Source: Chrysemys picta bellii
Taxonomy: Eukaryota; Chordata; Testudines; Emydidae
NCBI RefSeq assembly: GCF_011386835.1
Contig: NC_088797.1
Coordinates: forward strand, 90,282,264-90,346,263
Direction: 5' to 3'
DNA: 64,000 nt
How positions within the stretch are numbered: position 1 is the stretch's first letter; every line of letters starts with the position of its first letter. A program made the position numbers and the translations under genes. Positions 47,515-59,638 of this stretch are shown one piece after another. The notes beneath the pieces are model-generated. The model was not told the origin of the DNA, did not search any database, and saw nothing but the letters and a program-made list of their open reading frames with translations.

Positions 47515-48395
47515 AGTCCAGAAGGGATCATTGTCTGAATCTCTTGCATAATACAGATTATAAGATTGTCACAAATTAATTCCTTCAAATCTAATAGCTG
47601 TGGTTGAACTACTGCATATCTTTTAGAAAAACATCCAATTCTGATGCTGGGGTGAGAGGGAGTGGAGGCGGGGTACAGTAAGGGTAGTTAACCATTGGAA
47701 CACTTTATCAAGGGTTCTGGTAGATTTCTCCACTGATAATCTTTCAATCTGCCTTATTTCCAGTCTGAATCTGTCTATTCAACTTCTATCCAGTGGATCT
47801 TTGTATACCTTTGTATGCTAAATTTAAAAGCCTTCTATTATCAAAGTTTTGTTCCCCATGTAGGGACTAATAGACTGTGATCAAATCACCCTTTAACTTT
47901 CTCTTTGTTAAACTAAATCGATTTAGCTCCTTGGCATGTTTTCCAAACCTTTAATCATACTCATGGCTTTTCTCCAAACTCTCTCTCAATTTTTCAACAT
48001 CCTTTTTGAAGCGTGACCATCAGAACAGGACACAGCATTCCAGTAGAATTTACACCAAAATACAGAAGTAATATACTACTCCTACTGAGTAGTCCCCTGT
48101 TTATGCACCCAAAGATCACATTTACCCTTTTGGCTACAGTATTGCACGGGGAGCTCATGTTCGATTGATTATCTACTATGACTTCTGATTCTTTTTCAGA
48201 GTCATTGCTTTGCAGGATAGAGTCCCTCATTCTGTAAGTATGGCCTGTATTCTTCGTTTCTAGATGTCTGACCTTTGTACGTATGTATGTATGTACGTTT
48301 GGCTGTTTTGAAATGCATATGGCTTGTTTGTGTGAAGCAATCCAGATCACGCTATATCAATGACCTGTCCTCTTTGTTTTTTGCTACTCTCAAAA
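47515..48395 (-). mobile_element. Old CR1 LINE with an internal inverted segment
   Basis: Reverse-strand CR1 blocks in order: CTAATAGCTGTGGTTGAAC, GCCTTATTTCCAGTCTGAAT, TATTATCAAAGTTTTGTTCC, ATCCTTTTTGAAGCGTGACC, AAAGATCACATTTACCC, GATAGAGTCCCTCATTCTGT and GCTATATCAATGACCTGTCC. Between about 47650 and 47750 the block that should read with the others appears as its reverse complement (GTTAACCATTGGAACACTTT). Coding potential is lost apart from short minus-strand pieces. Confidence 0.8.
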
Positions 48396-48712
48396 ATTAG
48401 AACTTTTTTTTTTGCTTGATGCGTTGGAGTACTATAGACCTTGAAAACTAGACTTAAAAGGAGACTAACAAATGTAACAGTTATGTGGCTACAGCCTTTA
48501 CAATCATTGACTAGAGGATACTTTGTGGTCAGCTAGACCATAGACTTGTCAGTTAAAGTACTTCCAATGCAAGCTTGAGCAAATTGTGATATTCAGCATA
48601 ATAAGTTGATATTATTCCACTTACTTAAACAGGGAAGCACTATGATTATATGATAAGATACCAGACAGAGACTCTACTTTGGTTTGTCATGTGACCTTGG
48701 GCAAATAACTTA

Positions 48713-49094
48713 GGTCATGCTTACATTACAAAATTAAGTTGACCTAACTTACATTGGCATACAGCTGCCACACTAATTACATTGCTTGTGCCTTTCCACA
48801 CTTTGCTCCTTGTGTCAGTGGTGCACATCCTCATTAGATAGTTAATATGGCGCATTGTGGGGTAGCTTCTGAAAGCCAGTAATAGTTGATGTAAGCAACA
48901 CAGTGTCTACACTGACACTGCGTTGACCTATCTATATCAACATTGACTCTATGCTTCTCATGAAGGTAGAGTTATTAAGTCAGCATAACGGGGCAGTTAT
49001 GCCACAAGGAGTAAAATTTTAGTGTAGGCACTTACATAGTTAGGTTGACATAAGCTGTCTTGCATTGACCTAACTCCGTAGTTTAGACCAGACC
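48713..49094. mobile_element. Short Harbinger element, 382 bp, in the MIR
   Basis: Ends GGTCATGCTTACATTACAAA and GTAGTTTAGACCAGACC, flanked by TTA (48710-48712) and ATA (49095-49097). Inner blocks AAGTTGACCTAACTTACATT and ATAGTTAGGTTGACATAAGC form inverted arms. Noncoding. Confidence 0.75.
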
Positions 49095-49118
49095 ATAACG
49101 TGTTTCTGAATCAACATA

Positions 49119-49403
49119 GGCCTGGTCTACACTGTGGGGGAGGGGGAAGATCGATCTAAGTTACGCAACTTCAGCTACGTGAATAACGTAGGTGAAGTTG
49201 ACATACTTAGATCTACTTACCGCAGTGTCTTCACTGTGGTAAATCGATGGCTGACGCTCCCCCATCGACTCCGCCTGCGCCTCTCGCCCTGGTGGAGTAC
49301 CAGAGTCGATGGGAGAGTGCTTGGCGGTCAATTTATCGCGTCTAGTCGACTCCCACTGGATTGATCGCTGCCCGTTGAACCAGCCGGTAATGTAGACAAG
49401 CCC
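49119..49403. mobile_element. Short Harbinger element, 285 bp, ATA duplication
   Basis: Ends GGCCTGGTCTACACTG and AATGTAGACAAGCCC, flanked by ATA at 49116-49118 and 49404-49406. Contains paired TCAGCTACGTGAATAACGTAG and CGATGGGAGAGTG-type blocks. Noncoding. Confidence 0.88.
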
Positions 49404-49497
49404 ATAATAATACTGATCCTACTTTGAAAAGCACTTTGAGATCTTAGGGGATAAGTGTTATGTAAATACTTAGCACTTATCATTATTGAACAATTGT

Positions 49498-50819
49498 GAC
49501 ATTTCAGCCAATAGGAGGCAGTGATATTGTAATGGGGCACTGCCCTCAAGCACACCCCTCTCCGCATTGCCCTCAGCACCTGCTTGGATTCTTTCAATCA
49601 ATTACCCAAGCAAATTACTTCAGACAAAATACCCTTTTTGTGGGGTTTGGTTTACTGACTCTGTTTACAGACTGGAAAACACTTCTTTAGTCTCTAGAGG
49701 TCATGCCTACTGTGGGTCCACATAAGAGTCCAGGTAAGGTTCCTTTCCTCTCGTACATGAGGCCCTAACCCTACTCCTATACCAGGACTAAACTGTCTTA
49801 AGGAGAAAGAGCCCCAGCCCTCCTTCTGGAATTGGTTGTAATTTAGGTCAGCTGAAGTGCCTCAGTCAGCTTTACCTCCAGCTTGGCCCTCTTCCCTAAT
49901 TAGTCCTTTCAACCTTGAGCTAAGAAGGATCAGCAGGTAGGTCGTCTTCTGCTAGTGTCTCTTCTCCTATGGAGAAGGAAGCAACCAGCCTGCTGGTCCC
50001 CTTTCCAAAGCTCATCCCCACTAACTGGGGGAGAGGGAAGTCCTTCCTTGCCACTCTTCAAGGTTCCTAGTCCCTTAAAGGAACAGTAATGTGTTTCCTC
50101 TCATGCACTGCTTATTCCAAAAGTTGCTTCCTCTCTACCAATGCATATATCAGAACTTCCAAACTCTTAAAGGGACACACTACAGGATAGTGATGGGCTG
50201 GTCCCTAGACCCACTGCCCTTAAGAGGTCAGACTACCCCCATCACAGGTATGCATAAACCTTTAACCATAAATTACACACAGGACAGTTCATTTACTTAG
50301 GTTCTATTCTTCACATTTCCTCCAAGGTTAAATTTACAAAATATCATGTGAATCTGCTAATCAGGAAACACCTTCCCAGTGATCTGTGACCTTCAGGGTT
50401 GGACTTGCAGGCACATCCTCTTCTCCTGACAAAGTTGGGGAAGGAGGCAGAAAATCTGTGGCGAGATCCTGATCCAGGAAGTAACCTGCCTTTTGGGGAA
50501 GCAGCAGTGGCATGGCAAGACAGGATCAGCAAGGAAGCTGAATGCAGAGGGAACCACCAGAGCTGGCTGCCAAACGAGGTGGGAATCACGTGTGGAGCAG
50601 TGTTAATGGTTCAGGTCTGTGTGGAACTTGTGAGGAAGCAGTGGAGACTGGGCAGGGCTCCGGTGCAGAGGGGCCCTAATGAGACACCCCATCCTGGCTT
50701 AGAAACCTTTAAACTCCTATTTGCTTTCAACAGAAGACTGGAATAGAGAAGGCACCACAGGTGCTAGGCCAGAGGAGCCTTAACTCCATTGAACAGTCAG
50801 CCCAGACAGACAGACTCAT
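49498..50819. other. Unassigned sequence, possibly an LTR-type repeat
   Basis: No gene. The span 49500-50245 ends in CCCCCATCACAGG, which on the minus strand starts TGTGATGGGGG like an LTR, but I find no matching second end. The 115-codon open frame at 50399-50746 shows no known domain. Confidence 0.35.
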
Positions 50820-51429
50820 GCTAGCAGAGCTCAAACTAGTGCACTAAAAATAGCAGTGCTATCCTAGGGGATTGGGTGCGCTTTTGAGAGCTTTAGTTAC
50901 AGCCCAAGCCACAGTATCCACACTGCTATTTTCAGTGAGCTAGCTTGAGCCCCACAAGCACAAGTCTGTTTACTTGGGCTGGGAGGTGATCCCACCTGCA
51001 GTGTAGCTATCCTTTTAGAAGTTTGGTATACCATTGCGCTAAGCAGCTATAATAGTTACTGTAACACTACTTGCTATAATAACCCAGTTGAATGACTTCC
51101 CAGGTGTTTCAGAAGTTTCTGAGGTATCTAGCCTGAAGTTCAGATTTTTTACTCTAAAAAAAAAAAAAAAGACATTTATCTAGTATTCAACATAATAGAG
51201 ACATAAATCAATCAGAAAAAATGGTAGTTGGTGGCTCAAGAAGAAGATATACCATGAAACTGGAAATATTCATTCTACACTTTTATGTGGATTTTAAAAT
51301 TAGTGAAAATGTTTCAAGTTTACCCCTTTCCACAGCTCCCGTGCTTGTGCTGCTTCCTCCATGGAAAAAGGCAGGAAAAACCCATTTCCCTACCCCACCC
51401 AGCAGTCACCATCCTATTGTAAGATAGTC
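50820..51429. other. Unassigned sequence
   Basis: No gene. An imperfect inverted pair (CACTAAAAATAGCAGTGCTA at 50843 and CACACTGCTATTTTCAGTGAG at 50918) hints at a small foldback element. An A-run is at 51157-51171. Confidence 0.4.
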
Positions 51430-51692
51430 TTCTGGTTAAAGCACTGGATGAGAACTCAGAAACAGAACTACAATTTCCTAGCTTTGCCATAGATTTCCTT
51501 GTATAACCTGCTCCAAAGCCCATTTAAGTCATTAGGAGTCATTCTCTATTGATGTCAAGGGGTTTTAGATCAGGCCCTTAATCTTTCTGCCTCAGTTCCT
51601 CATTTGTATAACTTGAATAATTATGCTTCTCTATGTCACTGAGATGTAATGAGAATAAATTAATGAATGTATATGAATGCTCAGTCTATACT
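51430..51692 (+). repeat. MIR SINE
   Basis: tRNA-like head TTCTGGTTAAAGCACTGGATG and AACTACAATTTCCTAGCTTTGCC, then after an altered centre TCTTTCTGCCTCAGTTCCTC, ATTTGTATAACTTGAATAAT and AATGAGAATAAATTAATGAA, in MIR order. Old. Confidence 0.65.
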
Positions 51693-52850
51693 ACAGTCCA
51701 TAAACAAACAATCACTATGAAAATAGACAAGCATGAATATGCAGCAAGCTTCATTCATGTTTACTAATTCAAACTCAATAGCTTATGTCAGAGAACCTGG
51801 AAGGGAGCAGGGGAACAAAACAAAAACAAAGCCAAGGAAAACTAGAGCACAAATTCATAAATGTACAGGTTCATTGAAACAAACTTATTTATATTTATTT
51901 TATGCACATTGTGTCTTGAGCAGACTCCAGCAACTTGAAGGACCCAGCAAGGCACTGGCTTTACTTGCTGCTCATATCAATCCAACCAGTTTTAGGCCAT
52001 TATCCCATAAACTTATTTAAAAATGCAATAAGTTACTTACATGGATGTTTTCATGTGTAAAGAGATCTTAAGTCTCCATAGGGAACATGGCTTGGAAGAG
52101 CATTCTCTAGGAAAGCTATAAATTATCCAAAATATGTTTTTCAGCTAAGTGTTTAACTCTCTGATGTTCACTCTGAGGTAACATTCCTTTCAGCGTTCAG
52201 ATGAGTCACATAAGGCTTAATCCTCCCTCACTGGCCAACCAGCATGACTTTGGATCTTGTTCTTCAATTATGATGGAAAACAAATATTTCAGTTCTCAAG
52301 ATGACCAGTTAACAAGGGAAGAGGGGCCAGGATTTGTGTTAATTACACTGGGCACTTTAAGCCTATTAATAGTAGTAGTATTTTGATTTAGAAGGAAATT
52401 TTAAGTAAAAGCACTATTTCGATGATTTTAAAACAGCCTTGATGATGTCTCTTGGTTTTGTTTTCCTCAATATCACATTAATCTTTACAGCCCTAAAATG
52501 GAGACAGACAAAAGTATGCAGTGCACAACACCAACAAATTAAACTATATTCATAAAGCAATTTTCATCCCCCTTTGGAGTTTTATTGTATATTTCTTTTC
52601 ATAAAAAGTATTAAAAATTGACAATATACCCACTGTCCAAAACAGCTCAAGGTGGTAAAATCCATTTTAGCACAACAACAATTATCTCTGTTCTGCATCC
52701 ACAAAGAAAATAATTGGAAACCTAGCATTTTGTTTTGAAAGTTTGTATATATCCTTAATGCTGTTCTAATAATCACAATTTATTATATATGTGTGTTTGC
52801 ATGCTCATAAATATGGGTAGAAAGCTGATATTGAGGTAAAAGGTAATGCA
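51693..52850. other. Unassigned AT-rich sequence
   Basis: No gene or named repeat seen. Confidence 0.45.
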
Positions 52851-53396
52851 AATATGGAATGGGTCCCATATGAGGAGAGATTAAAGAGGCTAGGACTTTT
52901 CAGCTTGGACAAGAGGAGACTAAGAGGGGATATGATAGAGGTATATAAAATCATGAGTGGTGTGGAGAAAGTGATAAGGAAAAGTTATTTACTTGTTCCC
53001 GTATTATAAGAACTGGGGGGCACCAAATGAAATAAATGGGCAGCAGGTTTAAAACAAATAAAAGGAAGTTCTTCTTCACACAGTGCACAGTCAACCCGTG
53101 GAACTGCTTGCCTGAGAAGGTTGTGAAGGCTAGGACTATAACAGGGTTGAAAAGAGAACTAGATAAATTCATGGAGGTTAAGTCCATTCATGGCTATTAG
53201 CCAGGATGGGTAAGGAATGGTGTCCCTAGCCTCTGTCTGTTAGAGGGTGGAGATGGATGGCAGGAGAGAGATCACTTGATCATTGCCGTTAGGTTCACTC
53301 CCTCTGGGACACCTGGCATTACCCACTGTCGGTAGACAGGATACTGGGCTGGATGGACCTTTGGTCTGACCCAGTATGGCTTTTCTTATGTTCTTA
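52851..53396 (+). mobile_element. CR1 LINE 3' end
   Basis: A plus-strand CR1 of a different subfamily: GAGGAGAGATTAAAGAGGC, GAGGAGACTAAGAGGGGATA, CAGGTTTAAAACAAATAAAA, GTTCTTCTTCACACAGTGCA, CATGGAGGTTAAGTCCATTC, then the tail GGACCTTTGGTCTGACCC and TTCTTATGTTCTTA. No open ORF2 remains. The 3' UTR differs clearly from the copies at 4086 and 12603. Confidence 0.92.
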
Positions 53397-55323
53397 AATG
53401 TAATCACTTTACTAGGTCTAATCATAATAAAAAATGCAAGTATAACACTGGCATAGATTACAATGACCAGAATAATCACAAAAATAACAGTGCCAGTGGT
53501 GGAGAAAAGGGAGTAAATGCACGATAGTGATACTTAGGTTGCAAAATATATCAATATTTAATACAGATGACTGGAAACATAATGCCCACAGTCGAGGAGG
53601 AGGATAGACCCTGTTCCAACAGACATTAGTCCAATGGGACAGGCATTTCATGCCCCCAGGAGATACTGGAGAAAGGATTGTGAATGAAATTCACATCTAT
53701 GCAATGGACCAGCATAATACATTAGATGTATTGGCTCCTAGATTGCTCAAATTTCCACCTGGTACTGGACCAGCATTCAGCCAGCTCAGGATCAGGTCAA
53801 AGATCTAGCACAATGAATGCAAATATGTATAGATCCAAGACACACAAATACTCTGGATTTTTTTTTATTCTTTGCAAAATGTTACTGTTAAAAGGGACAG
53901 GAGGAATGAATTAAAATGATAATTCAAAGAAAGATTTTTATCCTAAAACGTAGAACAAAAGCTCTTAAAGTTACAATAAAATTACTCCCAGAGCGGTTCT
54001 TTTTGTAAGATATATTTTAAACCTTATGTAGAGTGGATAATTAAGATAATGTATGCATCGCTTTTTCTCCACTGCAGTGGAAAAAAACCAGGCAGTGTTA
54101 AATACTAAAATAATCTACAACTTTCTGGAGTGAAAGTTTATAATAAAAGATAGAGTAAGAAGGTGTGCATAAACATACTAGGGATTGCTAAATCATCTAC
54201 AGTTATGGCTATAGCTCACTAGGAAACCATGATTAACACTATCGCTGATTTAATATAGTCAAGAACTGGCCAATATATGTTAAATATCAATGAAATATGG
54301 ACACTAAATAAATGGAGTTTGGATTTTCTCATCTACCATTTTAAAAACAAATAAAAGTTATCCAGTTTTGCTGCAATACACTCTGGAATTTAGTCACTTG
54401 TTCTTCAGATTTATGGAGGTGAAAGAAGTTCTCCTAAACAAATAAATGCCTTCTTTTTTGGATACTTTTTAAAAGGCCAACATTTTGCATAAATACTATT
54501 TCTGCTTTAGATTTGAATACCATGAGTGGTACACTTTATTAATAGTCTTTTAGTAGGAAATCATAAGGAGCATTTTTTTGGAAGTGAGAATTATAATGGT
54601 CAGGTTGGAAACACAACACAAGTTGAATCATGAAGTCACAGCTGAGGGAAAGCTCAGTGAAGCGAGGGAATTTGAATCCTGCAACAGTTTTTCAGTGGGA
54701 GATGGGAAACAAACCAGATAGATTATTGGGTTACACACTGATAATAAAACTACAAAAACAGATGGCAGGAGTGATAAAGGATTAAAAAAGGGCTTATGCA
54801 TTGCTCATTAAACACAGTTTGTAATTTGTTTGCTGATTTTTGTTAGAAACTCTGTAACAAATACAAGCCCGCCTTAGAAAAAGTAGAGAAAATTTAAGGA
54901 GACAAAAATCTATCCAGTTAGGACAGATATATAATACACTATGGAATTAGAAAACATTTATTTTTTTAATAAAAATGTATGTTTAAAGATTGTTTGCAAG
55001 TCTCAGAGGTAAGTGAAAATGTTTTATTTGCTTTGCAAGACTACAAGTAACCTACAGGTACCTTGCTCACCACAATGCTTGTAAAGGAGTTTTGTGTGCA
55101 ATCAAGATTCAAAATGATGAGACTTTTCAGAAGACTCTTCTACATAGTTTTGTATTATCAGTCCATCATAAATTATGTGATGAGTTATTACTGATATTTA
55201 TCTTCTCTCATTACATAATATACTATATCTGAGCAAAATGGGTGACTAAATATAAAAGGATGACACTCTACCCCAGGTCACTGCATGGCAGGGATGCTCA
55301 CATTTTGTGACCCATACATTTTG
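53397..55323. other. Unassigned AT-rich sequence
   Basis: No gene or named repeat seen. Confidence 0.45.
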
Positions 55324-55400
55324 GGCCTGGTTTTCCTCACAATGGTGTAAATTGAGGGGTAATTCCACTGAAGTCAATGAAGAGCTCAGATGAAACATAT
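55324..55400. repeat. Half of a foldback repeat
   Basis: GGGCCTGGTTTTCCTCACAA, TGGTGTAAATTGAGGGGTAA and TTCCACTGAAGTCAATGAAG are one arm of a hairpin-type short element; the second arm is missing. Confidence 0.4.
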
Positions 55401-55704
55401 AGGTGACTCACCCCACCCCACACCCTATTGTGTGATTTTCTTTGAGGCTGGGAGATTAAATGGAAATAATTTTGCTTGTAATAAGGAAGCTAAATAGAGC
55501 TGGTTGGGAATTTTTCAAGAAAACATTTTTTTTAATGGAAATGCATTGGTTTTGACTAAACTTTTGTCAGGAATGTGTTTTTTTTGGGGGGGGGGGGAGG
55601 GAAGGGAAGGTAGGTGAGTCTGTGTGTCAGTGTCACTCACTCCAGAATAACCAATAGCAATGTTCTCTCTATGCATTTTGTTACAGGCACCAATATGGAG
55701 GTGA

Positions 55705-55960
55705 TGTGTGGTGGGAATGGGGCCAAGGGGGTTGGGGTACAGGAAGGGGCTCAGGGCTGGGGCAGAGGGCTCAGGTGTGGGGGGGTGAGGGCTCTGACTG
55801 GGGTGTGAGCTTTGGAGTGGGGCCAGGGATGAGGGGTTTGGAGTGCAGGAGGGGGGCTCAGGGCTGGGGCAGAGGGTTGGGGTGTGGAGGGGGTGAGGAC
55901 TCTGGCTGGGGGTGCAGGCTCTGGGGTGTGGCTAGGGATTAGGGGTTTGGTGTGCAGGCT
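55705..55960. repeat. G-rich minisatellite, about 108-bp units
   Basis: Just over two units of GGGCTCAGGGCTGGGGCAG, GGTGAGGACTCTGGCTGGGG, and GATGAGGGGTTTGGAGTGCA. Same family as 9490-9945. Confidence 0.75.
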
Positions 55961-56084
55961 TCCCCAGAGCTGCGGCAGGGAGAGAGGACTCCACCCCCAG
56001 CACTCCAGGGCCGTGGGAGAGGTGCTTCTCCCTGCCTGCATGGCCTTTGATAGCCTGCTGTGCAGCTTAGTGGGAATTTAGACC

Positions 56085-56215
56085 AATAGTCCTGTACTTA
56101 GGGCACTTGCCTTAAACGTGGGAGTCCCAGGTTCAAGTCCCTGCTCAGCCTCATTCAGAGCATGGACTTGAGCCAGGATCTTCCATATCCCAGGTGAGCA
56201 CCCTAGCTATGAGCT
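56085..56215. repeat. tRNA-like head-to-head palindrome
   Basis: Left arm TAGGGCACTTGCCTTAAACG and CCAGGTTCAAGTCCCTGCTC is complementary to GAGCATGGACTTGAGCC and ATCCCAGGTGAGCACCCTAG on the right. GGTTCAAGTCC resembles a tRNA B box and its complement appears in the other arm. A full cloverleaf is not present. Confidence 0.55.
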
Positions 56216-56594
56216 TATTGCTATTTTTGAAAAGTGGCTGTCTGGCTCCCATTTTGTAATAAATAATTTGAAAACGTCTCAGGTTTGTTCTGAGGCAGAA
56301 TGAAAACAAATTTTGAAACTTTGAAATTTTTCATGAAATGGAATTCTTGTTTCTGGCCAGTCTTACAGCTGAAGTCTATCTCACATAAAAAAGAACTAGC
56401 TTCCAAGAGCAGATATAGAATTATTTTTCCAATATCAATATTATGATCATTAAACCTCCAAGTCAGGATATAAAAATATCAAGATACTTTATGACGTGAG
56501 ATAACTTGAGCATTTAGGATCCTGTTCTACTTTAATTACAAAAACCCTCTCAATATTGGGAGTTGAAAACACCAACAAGCACCTGTTAGACCAG

Positions 56595-56720
56595 CAGGGT
56601 GACCAGACAGCAAGTTAGAAAAATTGGGACAGAGGGTGTGGGGGGTAATAGGCACCTATATAAAACAAAGCCCCAAATATCAGGACCGTCCCTATAAAAT
56701 TGGGACATCTGGTCACCCTA
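56595..56720. mobile_element. Short hAT element, 126 bp, 8-bp duplication
   Basis: Ends CAGGGTGACCAGA and TCTGGTCACCCTA are inverted apart from the terminal base. Flanks TAGACCAG (56587-56594) and CAGACCAG (56721-56728) match at 7 of 8. The interior (AAAATTGGGACAGAGGG, CCCTATAAAATTGGGACA) is partly self-complementary. Noncoding. Confidence 0.85.
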
Positions 56721-58712
56721 CAGACCAGTGAGTGTTACTATTAGTTAATATGACTGAAATCTTTTGATGGGTATAAAATACCTTTCTTAGTGTATCCAGC
56801 ACCTATGGTTATTGCTCGCATAACCCAAAATACCTGGGACCAAAATGTAATGGCATTCAGAGTCATTAGGGATGAATAAACCATTCAGATAAAATCTGAA
56901 CCTTTGTCCAAAACTCAGATTGAATTATTTCTGGAGCTCTGAAGTTTTGAATACATTTTACAAAAATTATTTAAATCTGCTGTCCCTCTGTACCTTCTGG
57001 TACCAATCAGTAACTAAAAAATACCATGAAAGGGGCTGTTGGGGTAATCTAGCTCAGTTTTGTAGACTCAAGAGATGCAGATAAGCTTCCAAACTTTTCA
57101 GTGTGCATTTGAATATCTAAACCTTTTGATGTTTTCTCATCACAAGTGTTCAATATATGAACTCAGTTGTTTGGAAAGAATAGCACAAAGTTCCATCTTT
57201 TTAGGAATCAGCACTATTAACTTATTCTGACTGGGGGAATAATAAAAGAACACTAGGACAAGGCAATACAGGTGAGAGCCCAGGGAAAATAAGTTTATCC
57301 ATTCTATTCTTTATTTGTTATGTGTTTTATCGTCCTTTTTTCTAACTGATTCCTCCCTTCAGAGCAGTTCACATTTGGCATGATCAGCAAGATAGATCAA
57401 CAATAGCATAGCACACCGTACAAATGTCTATATGGGGCCTATAGATGTTACAGCATATATTTATAAGTACGGTAAGTTGGGACATGCAAGCCAACATATT
57501 TTCCCAATTCTCCTCTTATTAATTTACCTGTCAGGGCAGTACCTACTTAATCATCCCATTGACACTATGGAACTTGTACAAACAGCGATATTTTTCTCTT
57601 TTTCAATAACTTTTAAAGGCTACTGATTGCATGGAATAACTATAGTAAATTACAATAAACTGTATGAAAAACTCATCAGGATATATGAGTTGCCAAAGCA
57701 GATCACAACCTTGGGTAGGGACCAGTATCAGATGCTTCACAGAAGGCAAAATACACTCAGTAGTATACCTAGTCAATGAAGCAATGGTATACCTGTGAGA
57801 AATCCTTTTTGAGCCTCAAAGGTCAGCAAACCTATTCTAAAAAGTGCAATTATTGTATTTTTAAAATGTATCTGATAAAAGCTTACTGTATTTATACTAG
57901 TTTGCTATCATCTGATGAATCTCTTAATGTTTGCAATAAAAAATGTGCAGGCTAGTACTATTAACTGACTGCTAATAACTGTAGTTGCTTTATTGTTTCT
58001 TAAAGCCAAGTAAGTCTACAAGAATTACGTTATATTTGGATGAGTGGCTTATTGATGTAAGAAATCAAATATCAACTTAATCCATGACATGATCAGGTAG
58101 GGTGTGATAATTCCCTTTAATACTCTCTTAATTTTGCAACTGAGAAAATAAAATTTGCTCTTAATGAAATTTGCCAACATTCTAAGAACCAGTAGATTAA
58201 TCAATATGACAATGAAATCACCTTCATACTTACCTCTGGTTATACAAGGTATCTAAATTATCCAATAATGAACATTTCTTATTAAAAATAGCCTAACTCT
58301 TAAAACATTCTTATCCGGATTTAATTCAGTCACATAATAGGTCAAATCACTGGATTATAGCTATTTAAATGTGTATTTCTTAAATAAGTAAATTGCTATC
58401 TTAACCTTCAACAGGGATTAAAAATAAAATTAGTCTCCTAGATTGATCCCCTTTCTAGGCTTTGGTGTAAATTTTTCTCCTTTGCTACTCATTACTTGAT
58501 AGCTTTCCCATTTCTAATTACCATGAGGTCTAGGCTCTGTGGATATTCTGCTTTCTGAAGATGTATTAAACCTCTTACTCTTCCAGTTGCCTCCAATTTA
58601 AACTTTGGTTCTGTAAACTCTGTTTGATAAATCATTGTCCACCAGAGTTGTTCATTTTAATTGCTTAATTTTCTTACTAATGAATCAAACCTATGGACAC
58701 ATCCTGTTATCT

Positions 58713-58715
<3 letters not shown>
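56721..58715. other. Unassigned AT-rich sequence
   Basis: No gene or named repeat seen. Confidence 0.45.

Positions 58716-58752
<37 letters not shown>
58716..58752. repeat. Poly(A) run of 37
   Basis: An uninterrupted A-tract without a recognisable retroelement just upstream, so either a simple repeat or the tail of an element too old to name. Its length is prone to assembly error. Confidence 0.95.
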
Positions 58753-58754
<2 letters not shown>

Positions 58755-59354
58755 CCACAACCCACCAGAGGTTGGGGTTCAAATCAAAGAAGCTTGTACA
58801 GTGGAGGGAACTTACCTTTTCTGTTTTTAAATTAGTTTCTGAAGTTCACACAGGGTTACAGGCCTAGTTAGGCATTAAAAAAAGTTAAGATAAAAATGGC
58901 AGCAGCATAAAAAATGGAAAAAAATTTGATCAATTTAAAAAATGTCCAGGCCCAAAGAAGGGTGAAAGTAGCTCATTGATATTGATACAAAGGATGCTGT
59001 CTGTCACAGGTGGGGAATGTCACAAAAGGACTGTAGAGAGGCAACATGATTGAAGTAGGGGACCATCATGAATGCACATTGATTGTTGTATGCAGCCATG
59101 AAACGAACAAAGAGCCTTTCAGCTTGGTATGATCCCCCATTTCCTTTCCTGAGTTGGGGAATGAGGATGTGTGTTCTGGTTTTCTGATGTCTGCATGAGT
59201 AGGTATTTTTCTGTGACTGGGTGACTGCATTTCTTTTAGGTGTCTGCACATTTCAGAGAGTTGAGAATGATATGGTCTGCTTTCCAATACCCATGTCTAT
59301 TGGCATAGAGACAGTTGGTGTTCCTCAACTACCTCTAGTAATTCAAGCGTGTCT
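58753..59354. other. Unassigned sequence
   Basis: No gene or repeat recognised. Confidence 0.4.
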
Positions 59355-59427
59355 AGGATGAAATCCTGGCTCCATTGAAGTCAATGGAACATTTACCATT
59401 GACTTCAGTGGGGCCAGGATTTCACCT
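59355..59427. repeat. Well-preserved hairpin element, 73 bp
   Basis: Arms 59355-59387 and 59396-59427 are nearly perfect complements: TGAAATCCTGGCTCCATTG followed by AAGTCAATGG, against CCATTGACTTCAGTGGGGCC and AGGATTTCA, with an AACATTTA loop. The clearest member of the foldback group. Confidence 0.7.
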
Positions 59428-59638
59428 AATGTTAATATAGATTGATTGGGCCTGGTATCATGCTTGTATAATCATCTAGGGCTTGCAGGCTCAATTGGGT
59501 TTGCTTCAACCAGTTATCTCTTCACAAAAGCCTGCTTGTGTGCAGATACTTTCATTCCAGCTCTGCTTTAGCTCTTGTGCTGATTACTTTCTCCTACATG
59601 GCCCTTGGTAACACTGTGGTATTTAAAGTAACGATTAA

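Larger units (their letters stand above)
48645..49497 (+). repeat. MIR SINE split by two Harbinger elements
   Basis: GTGACCTTGGGCAAATAACTTA (48692-48712), ATAACGTGTTTCTGAATCAA (49095 on) and ATAATAATACTGATCC to CTTTGAGATCTTAGGGG (49404-49460) join into one MIR body once 48713-49094 and 49119-49403 are removed. The tRNA-like head is faint. Confidence 0.75.
55495..56365. mobile_element. Composite repeat: terminal arms, minisatellite and tRNA-like palindrome
   Basis: TAGAGCTGGTTGGGAATTTT at 55495 and TTTCTGGCCAGTCTTA ending 56365 are weak inverted ends. Inside lie a G-run (55588-55598), a G-rich minisatellite (55705-55960, related to 9490-9945) and a tRNA-like palindrome (56085-56215). The A/T-rich arms resemble those around 31085 and 31900, so both loci may be copies of one element. 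Confidence 0.45.
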
